Shown: positions 52,486 to 62,454 of the stretch, piece by piece
Position numbering within the stretch: position 1 is the first letter of the stretch
Layout of the letters: each line of letters starts with the position of its first letter
From: Variovorax sp. TBS-050B
GTDB taxonomy: Bacteria; Pseudomonadota; Gammaproteobacteria; Burkholderiales; Burkholderiaceae_C
Direction: 5' to 3'
NCBI RefSeq assembly: GCF_029893635.1
Contig: NZ_JARXYR010000002.1
Coordinates: 1,835,001 to 1,899,000 of the forward strand
Length of the DNA: 64,000 nucleotides
Made by a program: the position numbers and the translations under genes
The notes under the pieces: generated by a model
Database searches by the model: none
Seen by the model: only the letters and a program-made list of their open reading frames with translations
Told to the model about the DNA's origin: nothing

Positions 52486-53295
52486 TCAGCGGGGCTCGAA
52501 CACCGGCGGGCGCTTCTGCAGGAAGGCGTTCACGCCTTCGCGGAACGCGGGCCGGTCGATCAGCTCGCGCTGGCGTTCGCTCTCGTAGTGCAGCTGCTCG
52601 GCCAGCGTGTGGCGCTCCGAGGCCTCGAAGGCGGCGCGCGCCTCGGCGACCGCGTGCGCGGGCAGCCGCGCGAGGCGCTGCGCGATCGCATGTGCCTCCG
52701 CGGGCAATTGGTCGTCGTCGGCGAGCGCCCAGATCAGCCCCCACTGCACCGCGCGTTCGGCGCTCACGCGCTCGTCGAGCAGCGCCATGCCCATCGCGCG
52801 CGCCCGGCCCGCGCGCCGCGGGATCGCCCAGGTGCAGCCCAGGTCCGGCACGATGCCCAGCCTGGGCAGGAAGGGCAGGTAGAAGTAGGCGCTGCGTGCC
52901 GCGATCGTCACGTCGGCCGCGAGCGCCAGTCCGACGCCCGCGCCCGCCGCGGCGCCGTTGACCGCCGCCACCACCGGCACCGGCAGCGTGCGCAGCGCCT
53001 CGATCAGCGGATGGCTCAGCGACTGCATCCACCCGGCGGTCTGCGCGCCAAGCGATTCGCCGCCACCGCCGGGCGCCATCGCGCTCAGGTCGGCGCCGAC
53101 GCAGAAGGCCTTGCCTGCGCCCGTGAGGACCACGGCGCGCACCGTCCGATCGTCGCGGATGCGGTCGAGCGCATCGCGCAGTTCGAGCTGCAGTTCGCGC
53201 GCGATCGGGTTGAGCTTGGCCGGCAGGTTCAGCGTGAGCGTGGCGATGCCGTCGGACTGCGCCTGCAGAACGAAGGGCGGCTGCTGCGCGTCCAT
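52486..53295 (-). CDS. Enoyl-CoA hydratase/isomerase family protein
   Basis: 269-residue crotonase-fold enzyme. The oxyanion-hole segments are GKAFCVGADLSAM and NGAAAGAGVGLALAADVTIA; LPRLGIVPDLGCTWAIPR resembles the PaaG subgroup, where an Asp rather than the usual two Glu acts. It lies two bases after the thiolase stop codon, so the two act in one beta-oxidation or aromatic-CoA pathway. No paa genes are adjacent, so a specific pathway is not assigned. Confidence 0.9.
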   Translation of the reverse strand: MDAQQPPFVLQAQSDGIATLTLNLPAKLNPIARELQLELRDALDRIRDDRTVRAVVLTGAGKAFCVGADLSAMAPGGGGESLGAQTAGWMQSLSHPLIEALRTLPVPVVAAVNGAAAGAGVGLALAADVTIAARSAYFYLPFLPRLGIVPDLGCTWAIPRRAGRARAMGMALLDERVSAERAVQWGLIWALADDDQLPAEAHAIAQRLARLPAHAVAEARAAFEASERHTLAEQLHYESERQRELIDRPAFREGVNAFLQKRPPVFEPR

Positions 53296-53297
53296 CG

Positions 53298-54476
<1,179 letters not shown>

Positions 54477-54529
54477 GGGATGTCCTTCTCGATGGGGTTG
54501 TCGGAACGGCGCCTTCCGCGGTCCGACGC

Positions 54530-54553
54530 AAAAAAGCCGCCCGTCACGGCGGC
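54530..54553 (-). terminator. Intrinsic terminator between the DUF2917 and thiolase genes
   Basis: On the minus strand GCCGCC-GTGACG-GGCGGC forms a six-bp stem and runs into six T residues (plus-strand A run 54530-54535). It lies about 60 bases after the DUF2917 stop codon and isolates it from the thiolase gene. Confidence 0.8.
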
Positions 54554-54610
54554 GGCGTCAGATGCCCGGAAGGTCCATGGCATCGAGGTTCGATGCCGCG
54601 GGCGCCGCGG

Positions 54611-54934
54611 TCAAGCCGGGGACAACCCGAGCGCGGGCAGCCGCCAGGGCGAGGGGCGGCGCCGTGCGGCGGCCAGCGGCATGGCCGCGGGCTGGGCGTG
54701 CGAGACCGCGATGCACGAGGCCTCGAGCGCCGACACCAGCATGGGCCGGTGCCCGCTGGCCTCGAAGCGCTCGCCCGGCGCGAGCACGATGTCGCGCAGG
54801 TCGCGGTCCAGCGTGACCCAGACCGCGCCGCTGCGGCATTCGATGCCCACGCCCGCGCCGTCCGGCACCGCGAAGACGGCGCGCCGCGGCAGGCTCAGAT
54901 GGAAGGAAGAAGAAGCGCTCGGCGGGTGGCTCAT
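54611..54934 (-). CDS. DUF2917 domain-containing protein
   Basis: 107-residue protein of a domain family of unknown function. The core VFAVPDGAGVGIECRSGAVWVTLDRDLRDIVLAPGERFEA reads as a small beta-rich cupin-like fold. The ATG at 54934 is chosen because GGAG lies six bases upstream; in-frame ATGs at 54946 and 54958 are less well served. It is divergent from a LysR gene with an LTTR box between, a pairing I recall as frequent in Comamonadaceae, so it is likely under that regulator. Confidence 0.75.
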   Translation of the reverse strand: MSHPPSASSSFHLSLPRRAVFAVPDGAGVGIECRSGAVWVTLDRDLRDIVLAPGERFEASGHRPMLVSALEASCIAVSHAQPAAMPLAAARRRPSPWRLPALGLSPA

Positions 54935-54948
54935 GGCAAGCTCCATTG

Positions 54949-54965
54949 CATTCGTCATGCGAATG
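54949..54965. promoter_or_regulatory. Predicted LysR-type operator (T-N11-A) between the DUF2917 and LysR genes
   Basis: CATTCGTCATGCGAATG is a perfect inverted repeat with six-base arms and a five-base centre, and contains the T-N11-A LysR core at 54951-54963. It lies just upstream of the DUF2917 start and 52 bases before the LysR start codon. Confidence 0.6.
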
Positions 54966-55016
54966 AATATAGTGAGCCGCTCGCCTTTACACACGCGGTC
55001 ATTTGGAACTCGTTGC

Positions 55017-55943
55017 ATGCATGCAGAGAATGCGAAAGCCTCCGCCGGCGAGCTCCCGCCGCTCGAGCTGCTGCGCAGCTTCGAGGCCGCCGCGCGGCGG
55101 CTGAGCTTCACGCTCGCGGCGGGCGAGCTGCACCTCACGCAGTCGGCCGTGAGCCGCCAGATCCAGCAGCTCGAAGCCAGCCTCGGCGTGCTGCTGTTCG
55201 AGCGCCGGCACCGCGCGCTCGCGCTCACCGAGGCCGGCGGCGTGCTGCAGCGCGCCGTGACCGACAGCCTCGAGCGCCTTCGCGATGCCACCGCGCGGGT
55301 GCGCGCCGGGCCGGCGCCGCGCCAGGTGGCGATCACCACCACGCCGGGCTTCGCCTCGCTCTGGCTGATTCCGCGGCTCGCGCACTTCACGGGCGCGCAT
55401 CCGCAAGTGGACGTGCGCGTGTCGGCCACGCTGGAAGTGCTCGACCTGGAGCGCAGCCGCATCGACCTGGCCGTGCGACTGATGCCGATCAGCCGCGGCA
55501 CCGGCCCGGCGCTGTTCGAGGAAACCGTGGTGCCGATGTGCGCGCCCGCGCTCGCCGGATCGCTGCGCACCTTGCCCGACCTCGCGAAGCTCACGCTGCT
55601 GACGGTCGACTACCCCGACCACGGCGAGGCGCCCACCGCCGACTGGGCACCCTGGCTCAAGCTGATGGGGCTCGACGACCTGCGCATGAAGAGCACGCTG
55701 CGCTTCACGCAATATGCCGACGCCGTGGCGGCCGCGGTGGCGGGGCAGGGCGTGGTCATCGGCCGGCTGCCGCTCTTGCGCGAGCTGCTGCGCGAGGGCC
55801 GGCTCGTCACGCCGCTCGGCGACGGCGCGGCCTCGCAGCGCGGCTACTTCGTGCAGGCCTCGCGCCGTGCCGCGGCCAACCGCGACGCGCAGGACTTCGC
55901 GCAATGGCTGCGCGACGAGGCCGAGGCGGCGCAGCGCGGCTGA
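55017..55943 (+). CDS. LysR-family transcriptional regulator (GcvA-like)
   Basis: 308-residue regulator. The helix-turn-helix is in LELLRSFEAAARRLSFTLAAGELHLTQSAVSRQIQQLEASLGVLLFERRHRALALTEAG, and the effector domain begins ITTTPGFASLWLIPRLAHF, as in the GcvA group. The ATG at 55017 is chosen; it sits in a TGCATGCATGCA palindrome. It is divergent from the DUF2917 gene and probably regulates that and itself through the LTTR box at 54949-54965. Confidence 0.9.
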   Translation: MHAENAKASAGELPPLELLRSFEAAARRLSFTLAAGELHLTQSAVSRQIQQLEASLGVLLFERRHRALALTEAGGVLQRAVTDSLERLRDATARVRAGPAPRQVAITTTPGFASLWLIPRLAHFTGAHPQVDVRVSATLEVLDLERSRIDLAVRLMPISRGTGPALFEETVVPMCAPALAGSLRTLPDLAKLTLLTVDYPDHGEAPTADWAPWLKLMGLDDLRMKSTLRFTQYADAVAAAVAGQGVVIGRLPLLRELLREGRLVTPLGDGAASQRGYFVQASRRAAANRDAQDFAQWLRDEAEAAQRG

Positions 55944-55973
55944 ACGGACTCCCCCCGAGCGGCGGGCGGACGA

Positions 55974-56546
55974 TCAGCCCGGCAGCAGCACCTTGTCGAC
56001 CACGTGGATCACGCCGTTCGACTGGTAGACGTTCGCGATGGTCACGGTCGCGGTGCCGCCCTTCGCATCCGTCACCATCACCTTGCCGCCGCTCATGGCC
56101 GCGGTCAGCGTGTCGCCGCTCGCGGTCTTCAGCATCGCCTTGCCGCCGCCCGCCTGGATGGCCTTCGCCAGCGCCGTGCCGTCCATCCTGCCGGGCACCA
56201 CGTGGTAGGTCAGCACCTTGGTCAGCGTGGGCTTGTTCTCGGGCTTGAGCAGCGTGTCGACCGTGCCCGCGGGCAGCGCGGCGAAGGCCGTGTTGGTGGG
56301 CGCGAACACGGTGAACGGGCCGGGGCTCTTGAGCGTCCCCACCAGGTCCGCGGCCTTGACCGCGGCGACCAGCGTGGTGTGGTCCTTCGAGTTCACCGCG
56401 TTGTCGACGATGTCCTTGGTCGGGAACATCGGCGCGCCGCCGACCATCGGGTTCTGCATCGTGGCATTGCCGCCGCTCATGCCCATGCCGCCGGCGCAGG
56501 CACCGAGCAGGACCGACACGCCCACTGCGATCACGAGTTTTTTCAT
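55974..56546 (-). CDS. Fasciclin-domain lipoprotein
   Basis: 190-residue secreted lipoprotein. The signal peptide MKKLVIAVGVSVLLGAC has a lipobox with Cys17, then a short Gly/Met-rich linker, and one fasciclin domain with GPFTVFAPTNTAFAALP (H1) and VLTYHVVPGRM, ending SNGVIHVVDKVLLPG (H2). Such proteins are adhesion or extracytoplasmic proteins of uncertain role. The ATG at 56546 has a GGAG site upstream. It stands alone between two LysR genes. Confidence 0.88.
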   Translation of the reverse strand: MKKLVIAVGVSVLLGACAGGMGMSGGNATMQNPMVGGAPMFPTKDIVDNAVNSKDHTTLVAAVKAADLVGTLKSPGPFTVFAPTNTAFAALPAGTVDTLLKPENKPTLTKVLTYHVVPGRMDGTALAKAIQAGGGKAMLKTASGDTLTAAMSGGKVMVTDAKGGTATVTIANVYQSNGVIHVVDKVLLPG

Positions 56547-56636
56547 GGAAGCTCCTGGTAAGACAGCCGTGCGGACCGGCACGGCGCGGAGGCGCGATGC
56601 GCTCGCCTCCTTTACGGGCTTCGCGGGCGCTTGGAT

Positions 56637-57533
56637 TCAGGCCGCGCGCGGCGGCGAGAGCTCCGCGAGGATCTGCCGGTACAGCGCCTGCGCCGCCGGC
56701 GTGAGCGTTTCGCCGCGCCGGCGCACCAGCGACAGCGGCCGGTCGATCACCGGGCCCACGAGCGGCACCTGCACCAGCGGCGGCCGCACCTCCGCGCCGA
56801 AGGACACCAGGATCGCGACCCCCAGGCCCTCGCTCGCGAGGCCCAGCGCGGTGGAGTAGTACTCGACCACGAAGCGCGTGCGGATGTCGATGCCCGCGAG
56901 CGCGAGCTGCGCCTCCATGCGCTGGCGGTTGCCGCTGGTGCCGCCGAGCGTGATCAGGTCGAAGGCCGCGAGCTCCGACCACGACACGCTGGGCCGCGCG
57001 GCCAGCGGATGGTCCTCGCGGCAATAGGCCACGAAGGGATCGCGGCACACCGCCTCGTGGTGCAGCTCGGGCTGGTTCGGCAGGTGCACGTGCAGCCCGA
57101 ACTCGGCATGGCGCTGCCGCACCGCCTCGAGCACGCGCGTGCTGTTGCGGTCCAGCACCTCGACCCGGTTGGCCGGATGGGCGAGCGCATAGCGGTGCAG
57201 CACGCGCGGCAGCCGGCCGAACATCAGCGAGGGCACCGAGGCGATCACCACGTCGCCGTCCGACAGCCGCGACATGTTGCGCAGCCGCTCGAAGCTGCGG
57301 TGCACGTCCTCCAGCAGCTGCCGCGCCTCGGGCAGGAAGTCGCGGCCCAGCGTGGTCAGGCTCACCGAGCGCGTGGTGCGGTCGAGCAGCCGCAGGCCCA
57401 GCTGCGCCTCGAGCCGCTGGATGCGGCGCGTCAGCGCGGTCTGCGTCAGGTGCATCTTCTGCGCCGCCTTGTTGAAGCTGCCCAGGTCCACGATTTCGAT
57501 GAAGGCCTCCAGGCCGTCGACCGGGTACTTCAT
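56637..57533 (-). CDS. LysR-family transcriptional regulator
   Basis: 298-residue regulator with HTH FIEIVDLGSFNKAAQKMHLTQTALTRRIQRLEAQLGLRLLDRTTRSVSLTTLG and a LysR substrate-binding domain (VVIASVPSLMFGRLPRVL). The ATG at 57533 is preceded by GGAGGAGGT. It is divergent from the hydroxyacid dehydrogenase-tct operon, with an LTTR box between them, so it is the probable activator of that operon. Confidence 0.9.
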   Translation of the reverse strand: MKYPVDGLEAFIEIVDLGSFNKAAQKMHLTQTALTRRIQRLEAQLGLRLLDRTTRSVSLTTLGRDFLPEARQLLEDVHRSFERLRNMSRLSDGDVVIASVPSLMFGRLPRVLHRYALAHPANRVEVLDRNSTRVLEAVRQRHAEFGLHVHLPNQPELHHEAVCRDPFVAYCREDHPLAARPSVSWSELAAFDLITLGGTSGNRQRMEAQLALAGIDIRTRFVVEYYSTALGLASEGLGVAILVSFGAEVRPPLVQVPLVGPVIDRPLSLVRRRGETLTPAAQALYRQILAELSPPRAA

Positions 57534-57553
57534 GGCGCCCACCTCCTCCATTG

Positions 57554-57568
57554 ATGACTGAAGATCAT
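57554..57568. promoter_or_regulatory. Predicted LysR-type operator upstream of the hydroxyacid dehydrogenase-tct operon
   Basis: ATGA-N7-TCAT, an inverted repeat that fits the T-N11-A consensus of LysR regulators, in the 130-base divergent region between the LysR gene (start 57533) and the dehydrogenase (start 57664). Confidence 0.45.
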
Positions 57569-57663
57569 AGACATTTGCGATTCTTGCAGTTCCCAAATCA
57601 ATGACGGACGCGGAGCATCGGGGCCTCGTCGCCACGTCGGCGACCCGACTCAGGGAGGAACGA

Positions 57664-58671
57664 TTGACCGAGGACATCCCTACCTTTCGCCGCGGCCGCC
57701 GCGTGCTCGTGACCCACGACCGCCTGGCCGGCGAGGCCGTCGAACTGCTGCAGGCCCACGACGTGGACGTGATCTTCTCGCCCGCCTATGCGCCGCCCGA
57801 CCAGGTGGCCCGGCGCGTGGCCGAGTTCCAGGTCGACGCGCTGATCGTGCGCCAGGGCCGCGTGACCGAGGCCGTGATCGAGGCCTCGCAGCGGCTGCGC
57901 GTGATCGCCAAGCACGGCGTCGGCGTCGACAACATCGACCTGCATGCGGCTGCCGCGCGCAACATCCCCGTGGTGCGCGGCATGGGCTCGAACTCGCGCG
58001 CCGTGGCCGAACTCGCCATCACGCTCTCGCTCGCGCTGCTGAAGGAACTGCCCTGGCTCGACGCGGCGGTCAAGCGCGGTGAATGGCCCAAGCCCACCTT
58101 CATCGGCCGCGACATCGGCGACACGGTGCTCGGCCTCGTGGGCTTCGGTTCCATCGGCCAGCAGACGGCGGCGCTGGCGCGCGCGCTCGGCATGCAGGTG
58201 CGGGTGTACGACCCGCATGCGCGCGATGCGATCCGGGCCTTCGACCCCGCATGCGAGCGCACGCTCGACGCGCTGCTCGGCGAATGCGACATCGTGAGCC
58301 TGCACTGCCCGCTGACGCGCGAGACCCGCCACCTGCTCGACCGCACCCGCATCGCCTCGATGAAGCGCGGCGCCTGCGTGGTCAACACCGCGCGCGGCCC
58401 GCTGATCGACGAAGAGGCGCTCTGCGAGGCGCTGCACGGCGGCCAGCTCGGCGGCGCCGGGCTCGACAGCTTCGCCGAGGAGCCGCCGCCCGCCGACAGC
58501 CCGCTGTGGCGTGCGCCCAACCTGATCGCCACGCCGCACATCGCGGGCGTCACGGCCGGCGCGAGCCGTGCGATGGCGCTGATGGCGGCGCAGCAGGTGA
58601 TCGACATCCTCGACGGCGGCGAACCCGACGCGCGCAACCTGGTGCGCGTGGCGGAACTGGCCACGAACTGA
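57664..58671 (+). CDS. D-isomer-specific 2-hydroxyacid dehydrogenase family protein
   Basis: 335-residue NAD-dependent dehydrogenase. The nucleotide motif is VLGLVGFGSIGQQTAALARALG, and the catalytic set is the Arg of HGVGVDNID-SNSRAVAELAI, Glu in SFAEEPP and His in ATPHIAGVTAG. It could oxidise or reduce a 2-hydroxy acid; it is close to SerA-type 3-phosphoglycerate dehydrogenases but lacks the ACT domain. The TTG at 57664 has a perfect GGAGG five bases upstream; an ATG at 57601 would add 21 residues and has none, so TTG is preferred. First gene of the LysR-linked operon. Confidence 0.85.
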   Translation: MTEDIPTFRRGRRVLVTHDRLAGEAVELLQAHDVDVIFSPAYAPPDQVARRVAEFQVDALIVRQGRVTEAVIEASQRLRVIAKHGVGVDNIDLHAAAARNIPVVRGMGSNSRAVAELAITLSLALLKELPWLDAAVKRGEWPKPTFIGRDIGDTVLGLVGFGSIGQQTAALARALGMQVRVYDPHARDAIRAFDPACERTLDALLGECDIVSLHCPLTRETRHLLDRTRIASMKRGACVVNTARGPLIDEEALCEALHGGQLGGAGLDSFAEEPPPADSPLWRAPNLIATPHIAGVTAGASRAMALMAAQQVIDILDGGEPDARNLVRVAELATN

Positions 58672-58723
58672 GGCGGCGCACGGGCGCCGAGGGCGCCCGC
58701 CCTTTCACATCAAGGAGACAACA

Positions 58724-59698
58724 ATGAAGCACATCGTCAAGCAGGTCCTGACCTCCCTTCTGCTCGGCCTGGCCGCAGCGGGCGGCGCGCAGGCCGACAG
58801 CTATCCCGACCAGCCGATCCGCATGATCGTGCCCTTCCCGCCGGGCGGCGGCACCGACACCGTCTCGCGCGTGATCGCGAACGAGCTCAGCAAGCAGAAC
58901 GGCTGGACCGTGGTGCCCGACAACAAGGCCGGCAGCGGCGGCAGCGTGGGCCTGAGCCTCGCGGCCAAGGCGCGGCCCGACGGCTATTCGATCGTGATGG
59001 CGCAGAACGCCAACATGGTCATCAACCCGATCCTCGGCAAGGGCAACTACGACCCGGTGGCCGACTTCGCGCCCGTGGCGCTGGTGGCCTCGGCGCCGCA
59101 GGTGATGGTGGTGCGCAAGGACTCGCCGATCGCCTCGGTGGCCGACCTGATGGCGCAGGCCAAGGCGCACCCGGGCAAGGTGCGGCTCGCCACGCCGGGC
59201 GTGGGCACCAGCTCGCACCTCGCGGGCGAGCTGTTCCAGCAGCGCGCGGGCATCAAGCTGCTGCACGTGCCGTACAAGGGCACCGGGCAGGCGCTGCCCG
59301 AACTGCTCGGCGGGCGCGTCGACGTTTACATCGCGTCGGTGCCCTCGGCCATGGCCCACATCCAGGAAGGCACGCTGCGCCCGCTGGCCGTGTTCGCGAA
59401 GAAGCGCAGCAGCGACCTGGCCCAGGTGCCCACGCTCGAGGAACTCGGCGTGAAGGATGCCGAGGCCGTCACCTGGTGGGGCGTGGCCGCGCCGGCCGGC
59501 ACGCCGGCGGCGGTGGTCGAGCTGCTCAACACGCGCATCAACGCGCTGCTGCAGCAGCCCGCGGTGCAGGCGCAGCTCAAGGCGGCGGGCGCCGATGCGC
59601 TCGGCGGCAGTGCGCAGGAGTTCGCGGCGCTGGTGAAGTCCGATGTGCCCAAGTGGACCTCGGTGGTCAAGGCCGCCGGCCTGTCGGTGGCGCCATGA
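58724..59698 (+). CDS. tctC: Tripartite tricarboxylate transporter substrate-binding protein (TctC/Bug)
   Basis: 324-residue periplasmic binding protein with signal peptide (to about GGAQA-DS), then YPDQPIRMIVPFPPGGGTDTVSRVIANEL and NKAGSGGSVGLSLAAKARPDGYS, both Bug signatures. LLHVPYKGTGQALPELLGGRVDVYIASV follows. An AAGGAG precedes the ATG. It is the binding component for the TctB and TctA proteins encoded next, and unlike the orphan Bug at 22368 its partners are present. Confidence 0.93.
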   Translation: MKHIVKQVLTSLLLGLAAAGGAQADSYPDQPIRMIVPFPPGGGTDTVSRVIANELSKQNGWTVVPDNKAGSGGSVGLSLAAKARPDGYSIVMAQNANMVINPILGKGNYDPVADFAPVALVASAPQVMVVRKDSPIASVADLMAQAKAHPGKVRLATPGVGTSSHLAGELFQQRAGIKLLHVPYKGTGQALPELLGGRVDVYIASVPSAMAHIQEGTLRPLAVFAKKRSSDLAQVPTLEELGVKDAEAVTWWGVAAPAGTPAAVVELLNTRINALLQQPAVQAQLKAAGADALGGSAQEFAALVKSDVPKWTSVVKAAGLSVAP

Positions 59699-59726
59699 CG
59701 CGCGCCCGACCCTGCAGGAGCACGAC

Positions 59727-60182
59727 ATGAGGCCGCGCCTTCTTTCCAACCGCGATGCGCTCGCGGGGCTGCTCTTCGTCACGATCGGGGCCTTCGCCTT
59801 CTTCGCGGCACGCGGCTATCCGGTCGGCACCATCGCCGAGATGGGGCCGGGCTACTTTCCGCGCACGCTCGGCTGCCTTTTGATGCTGCTCGGCGCGGGC
59901 GTGCTGGCGCGCGGCCTGCGCAGCGCGCAGCCGGTCGAGGGCCGCTGGGCCTGGGGCGCGCTGGCGCTGCTCACCGTGTCGATGCTGGCCTTCGGCGCCG
60001 GCATCGAGCGCATCGGCCTGGTGCCCGCGCTCGCGCTGCTGCTGCCGATCGCCGCGCTCGCGGGCCGCGAGTTCCGGCCGCTCGAGATGTTGCTGCTCAC
60101 GGCGGTGCTGTGCCTGGGCGCGGTCGCGATCTTCGTCTGGGGGCTGAAGCTGCCCTACGCGCTCTTCGCCTGGAGGTTCTAG
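59727..60182 (+). CDS. tctB: Tripartite tricarboxylate transporter small membrane subunit TctB
   Basis: 151-residue membrane protein with four predicted transmembrane segments (about 12-30, 43-60, 75-105, 118-142). TIAEMGPGYFPRTLGCLLMLLGAGVLARGL is the family N-terminal pattern. It lies 28 bases after tctC and three bases before tctA. TctB is the poorly conserved small subunit of the TTT permease. Confidence 0.88.
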   Translation: MRPRLLSNRDALAGLLFVTIGAFAFFAARGYPVGTIAEMGPGYFPRTLGCLLMLLGAGVLARGLRSAQPVEGRWAWGALALLTVSMLAFGAGIERIGLVPALALLLPIAALAGREFRPLEMLLLTAVLCLGAVAIFVWGLKLPYALFAWRF

Positions 60183-60185
60183 CCG

Positions 60186-61688
60186 ATGGAATTCCTCGAA
60201 CACCTGGGCCTGGGCTTCGGCGTCGCGATGACGCTGCACAACCTCGGCTACTGCCTCGTCGGCGTGCTGCTGGGCACGCTGATCGGCGTGCTGCCGGGCG
60301 TGGGCCCGCTGGTCACGATCTCGATGCTGCTGCCGCTGACCTTCGGCCTCGCGCCGGTGTCGGCGCTGATCATGCTCGCGGGCATCTACTACGGCGCGCA
60401 ATACGGCGGCTCCACCGCCGCCATCCTGGTCAACCTGCCGGGCGAGACCTCCTCGGCCGTCACCTGCCTCGACGGCTACCAGATGGCGCGCCAGGGCCGC
60501 GCAGGCGCCGCGCTCGCCGCCGCGGCGCTGGCCTCGTTCATCGCGGGGTGCATCGGCACGCTGCTGATCGCGCTGCTTGGCGTGCCGCTCGCGGGCTGGG
60601 CCATCGAGTTCGGCGCCGAGGACTACTTCTCGCTGATGGTCATGGGCCTGGTCTCGGCGACCGTGCTCTCGAGCGGCGACACGCTCAAGGCCATCGCGAT
60701 GGTGGTGGTGGGCCTGCTCATCGGCCTGGTCGGCACCGACGTCAATTCGGGCATGGAGCGCTACACCTTCGACGTGCCAGAGCTCGCCGACGGCATCGGC
60801 TTCACGGTGCTGGCGGTCGGCCTCTTCGCGATCGCCGAGGTGATGAAGAACCTCGTCGAGCCCGAATCGCGCACCGTGTTCCGCACGCCGCTCGGCGGCA
60901 TGTGGCTGCGCGCCGCCGAGTTCAAGGCCATGCTCGCGCCCTCGCTGCGCGGCACCGCGCTGGGCGCCTTCTTCGGCGTGCTGCCGGGCACCGGGCCGAC
61001 GATCTCGACCTTCGCCGCCTACATGGTCGAGAAGAAGCTCGCGCGCGATCCCGAGCGGCTCGGCCAGGGCGCCATCGAGGGCGTGGCCGCGCCCGAGGCG
61101 GCCAACAACGCCGCGGCGCAGACCGCGTTCATCCCGACGCTGACGCTCGGCATTCCGGGCAGCGCCACCATGGCGCTGATCCTCGGTGCGATGGTGATGA
61201 ACGGCGTGCAGCCCGGCCCCACGGTGATGACGCGCAACCCCGAGCTGTTCTGGGGCGTGATCGCGAGCATGTTCATCGGCAACGCGCTGCTGGTGGCGCT
61301 GAACCTGCCGCTGGTGGGCCTGTGGGTGCGGCTGCTCAGCGTGCCGTACCGCTGGCTCTTTCCGGCAATCGTCATGTTCTGCGCGCTCGGCAACTACACC
61401 GTCAACGGCAGCACGATGGACGTGTACCTGTGCGCGGGCGTGGGCGTGCTCGGCTACGTGTTCGCCCGGCTCGACTGCCCGCCGGCGCCGCTGGTGCTCG
61501 GCTATGTGCTCGGCCCGCTGATGGAAGAGAACCTGCGCCGCGCGCTGCTGCTGTCGGCGGGCGATGCCTCGGTGTTCTTCACGCGGCCGATCAGCCTGGG
61601 CTTCCTCGTGGTGACGGGCCTGCTGCTGCTCGGCGTGATGCTGCCGCGCCGGCGCCGTGCCGCGCCGCTGGCCGAGGCGGCCCCCTGA
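60186..61688 (+). CDS. tctA: Tripartite tricarboxylate transporter large membrane subunit TctA
   Basis: 500-residue permease with about 12 transmembrane segments. The duplicated signature GVLPGVGPLVTISMLLPLTFGL and GVLPGTGPTISTFAAYMVEKKL is present, with YGGSTAAILVNLPGETSSAVTCLDGY and TLGIPGSATMALILGAMVMNGVQPGP. Three bases after tctB, 37 before the RraA-like gene. The system imports a carboxylate by sodium- or proton-coupled transport; the neighbouring enzymes suggest a hydroxy- or oxo-acid. Confidence 0.94.
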   Translation: MEFLEHLGLGFGVAMTLHNLGYCLVGVLLGTLIGVLPGVGPLVTISMLLPLTFGLAPVSALIMLAGIYYGAQYGGSTAAILVNLPGETSSAVTCLDGYQMARQGRAGAALAAAALASFIAGCIGTLLIALLGVPLAGWAIEFGAEDYFSLMVMGLVSATVLSSGDTLKAIAMVVVGLLIGLVGTDVNSGMERYTFDVPELADGIGFTVLAVGLFAIAEVMKNLVEPESRTVFRTPLGGMWLRAAEFKAMLAPSLRGTALGAFFGVLPGTGPTISTFAAYMVEKKLARDPERLGQGAIEGVAAPEAANNAAAQTAFIPTLTLGIPGSATMALILGAMVMNGVQPGPTVMTRNPELFWGVIASMFIGNALLVALNLPLVGLWVRLLSVPYRWLFPAIVMFCALGNYTVNGSTMDVYLCAGVGVLGYVFARLDCPPAPLVLGYVLGPLMEENLRRALLLSAGDASVFFTRPISLGFLVVTGLLLLGVMLPRRRRAAPLAEAAP

Positions 61689-61725
61689 GTTCTCTTTCTT
61701 CTTTTTCACTTCCTGGAGATTTCCG

Positions 61726-62412
61726 ATGATCGGATTCCGAATCCTGCAGCGCCGCCGCGCGGTGAGCGCCGACACCGTGGCGCGCTTTCGCGAACTGCCC
61801 GTGGCCAACGTGAGCGACGTGATGAACCGCATGACGGCCGGCGGCGCGCGCCTGCGCCCGCTGCACCGGGGCGGCGCGATGGCGGGCGCGGCCCTCACCG
61901 TGAAGACGCGGCCCGGCGACAACCTGATGATCCACAAGGCGCTCGACCTCGCGCAGCCGGGCGACGTGGTGGTGGTCGACGGCGGCGGCGACCTGAGCAA
62001 TTCGCTCATCGGCGAACTCATGATCAGCCATGCCAAGGTGCGCGGCATCGCCGGGCTGGTGCTCTGGGGCGCGGTGCGCGACCTGGCATGGATCCGCGCG
62101 CAGGAACTGCCGGTGTTCGCCGCCGGCGTGAGCCACCGCGGGCCCTACAAGGACGGGCCGGGCGAGATCAACGTGCCGATCGCCATCGAGGGCATGGTGA
62201 TCGAGCCGGGCGACCTGCTGCTCGGCGACGACGACGGCGTGCTCTGCGTGCCGCATGCGCAGACGGAGGCCGTGTTCCGGGCCGCGACCGCCAAGCACCA
62301 GCAGGAGGAGAAGAAGATGCGCGCGATCCTCGCGGGCGAGGACGACCGGCGCTGGATCGATGCGGCGCTCGAGCGCGGGGGTTGCGAGCGCGAAGGGTCG
62401 GCCGCGTCCTGA
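61726..62412 (+). CDS. RraA-like / 4-hydroxy-4-methyl-2-oxoglutarate aldolase family protein
   Basis: 228-residue protein of the RraA/HMG aldolase fold. It has VANVSDVMNRM, ALTVKTRPGDNLMIHKALDLAQPGDVVVVDGGG and GLVLWGAVRDLAWIR, where the Arg-Asp pair binds the metal and substrate in the aldolases. It is the last gene of the operon with the dehydrogenase and tctCBA, so an aldolase or decarboxylase role on an imported oxo-acid fits better than RNase E inhibition. CTGGAG upstream of the ATG at 61726 supports the start. Confidence 0.85.
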   Translation: MIGFRILQRRRAVSADTVARFRELPVANVSDVMNRMTAGGARLRPLHRGGAMAGAALTVKTRPGDNLMIHKALDLAQPGDVVVVDGGGDLSNSLIGELMISHAKVRGIAGLVLWGAVRDLAWIRAQELPVFAAGVSHRGPYKDGPGEINVPIAIEGMVIEPGDLLLGDDDGVLCVPHAQTEAVFRAATAKHQQEEKKMRAILAGEDDRRWIDAALERGGCEREGSAAS

Positions 62413-62454
62413 GCGCGTCGCGTCGCCTGTGCGCCACAGCCCTGCGCGCAGGCC

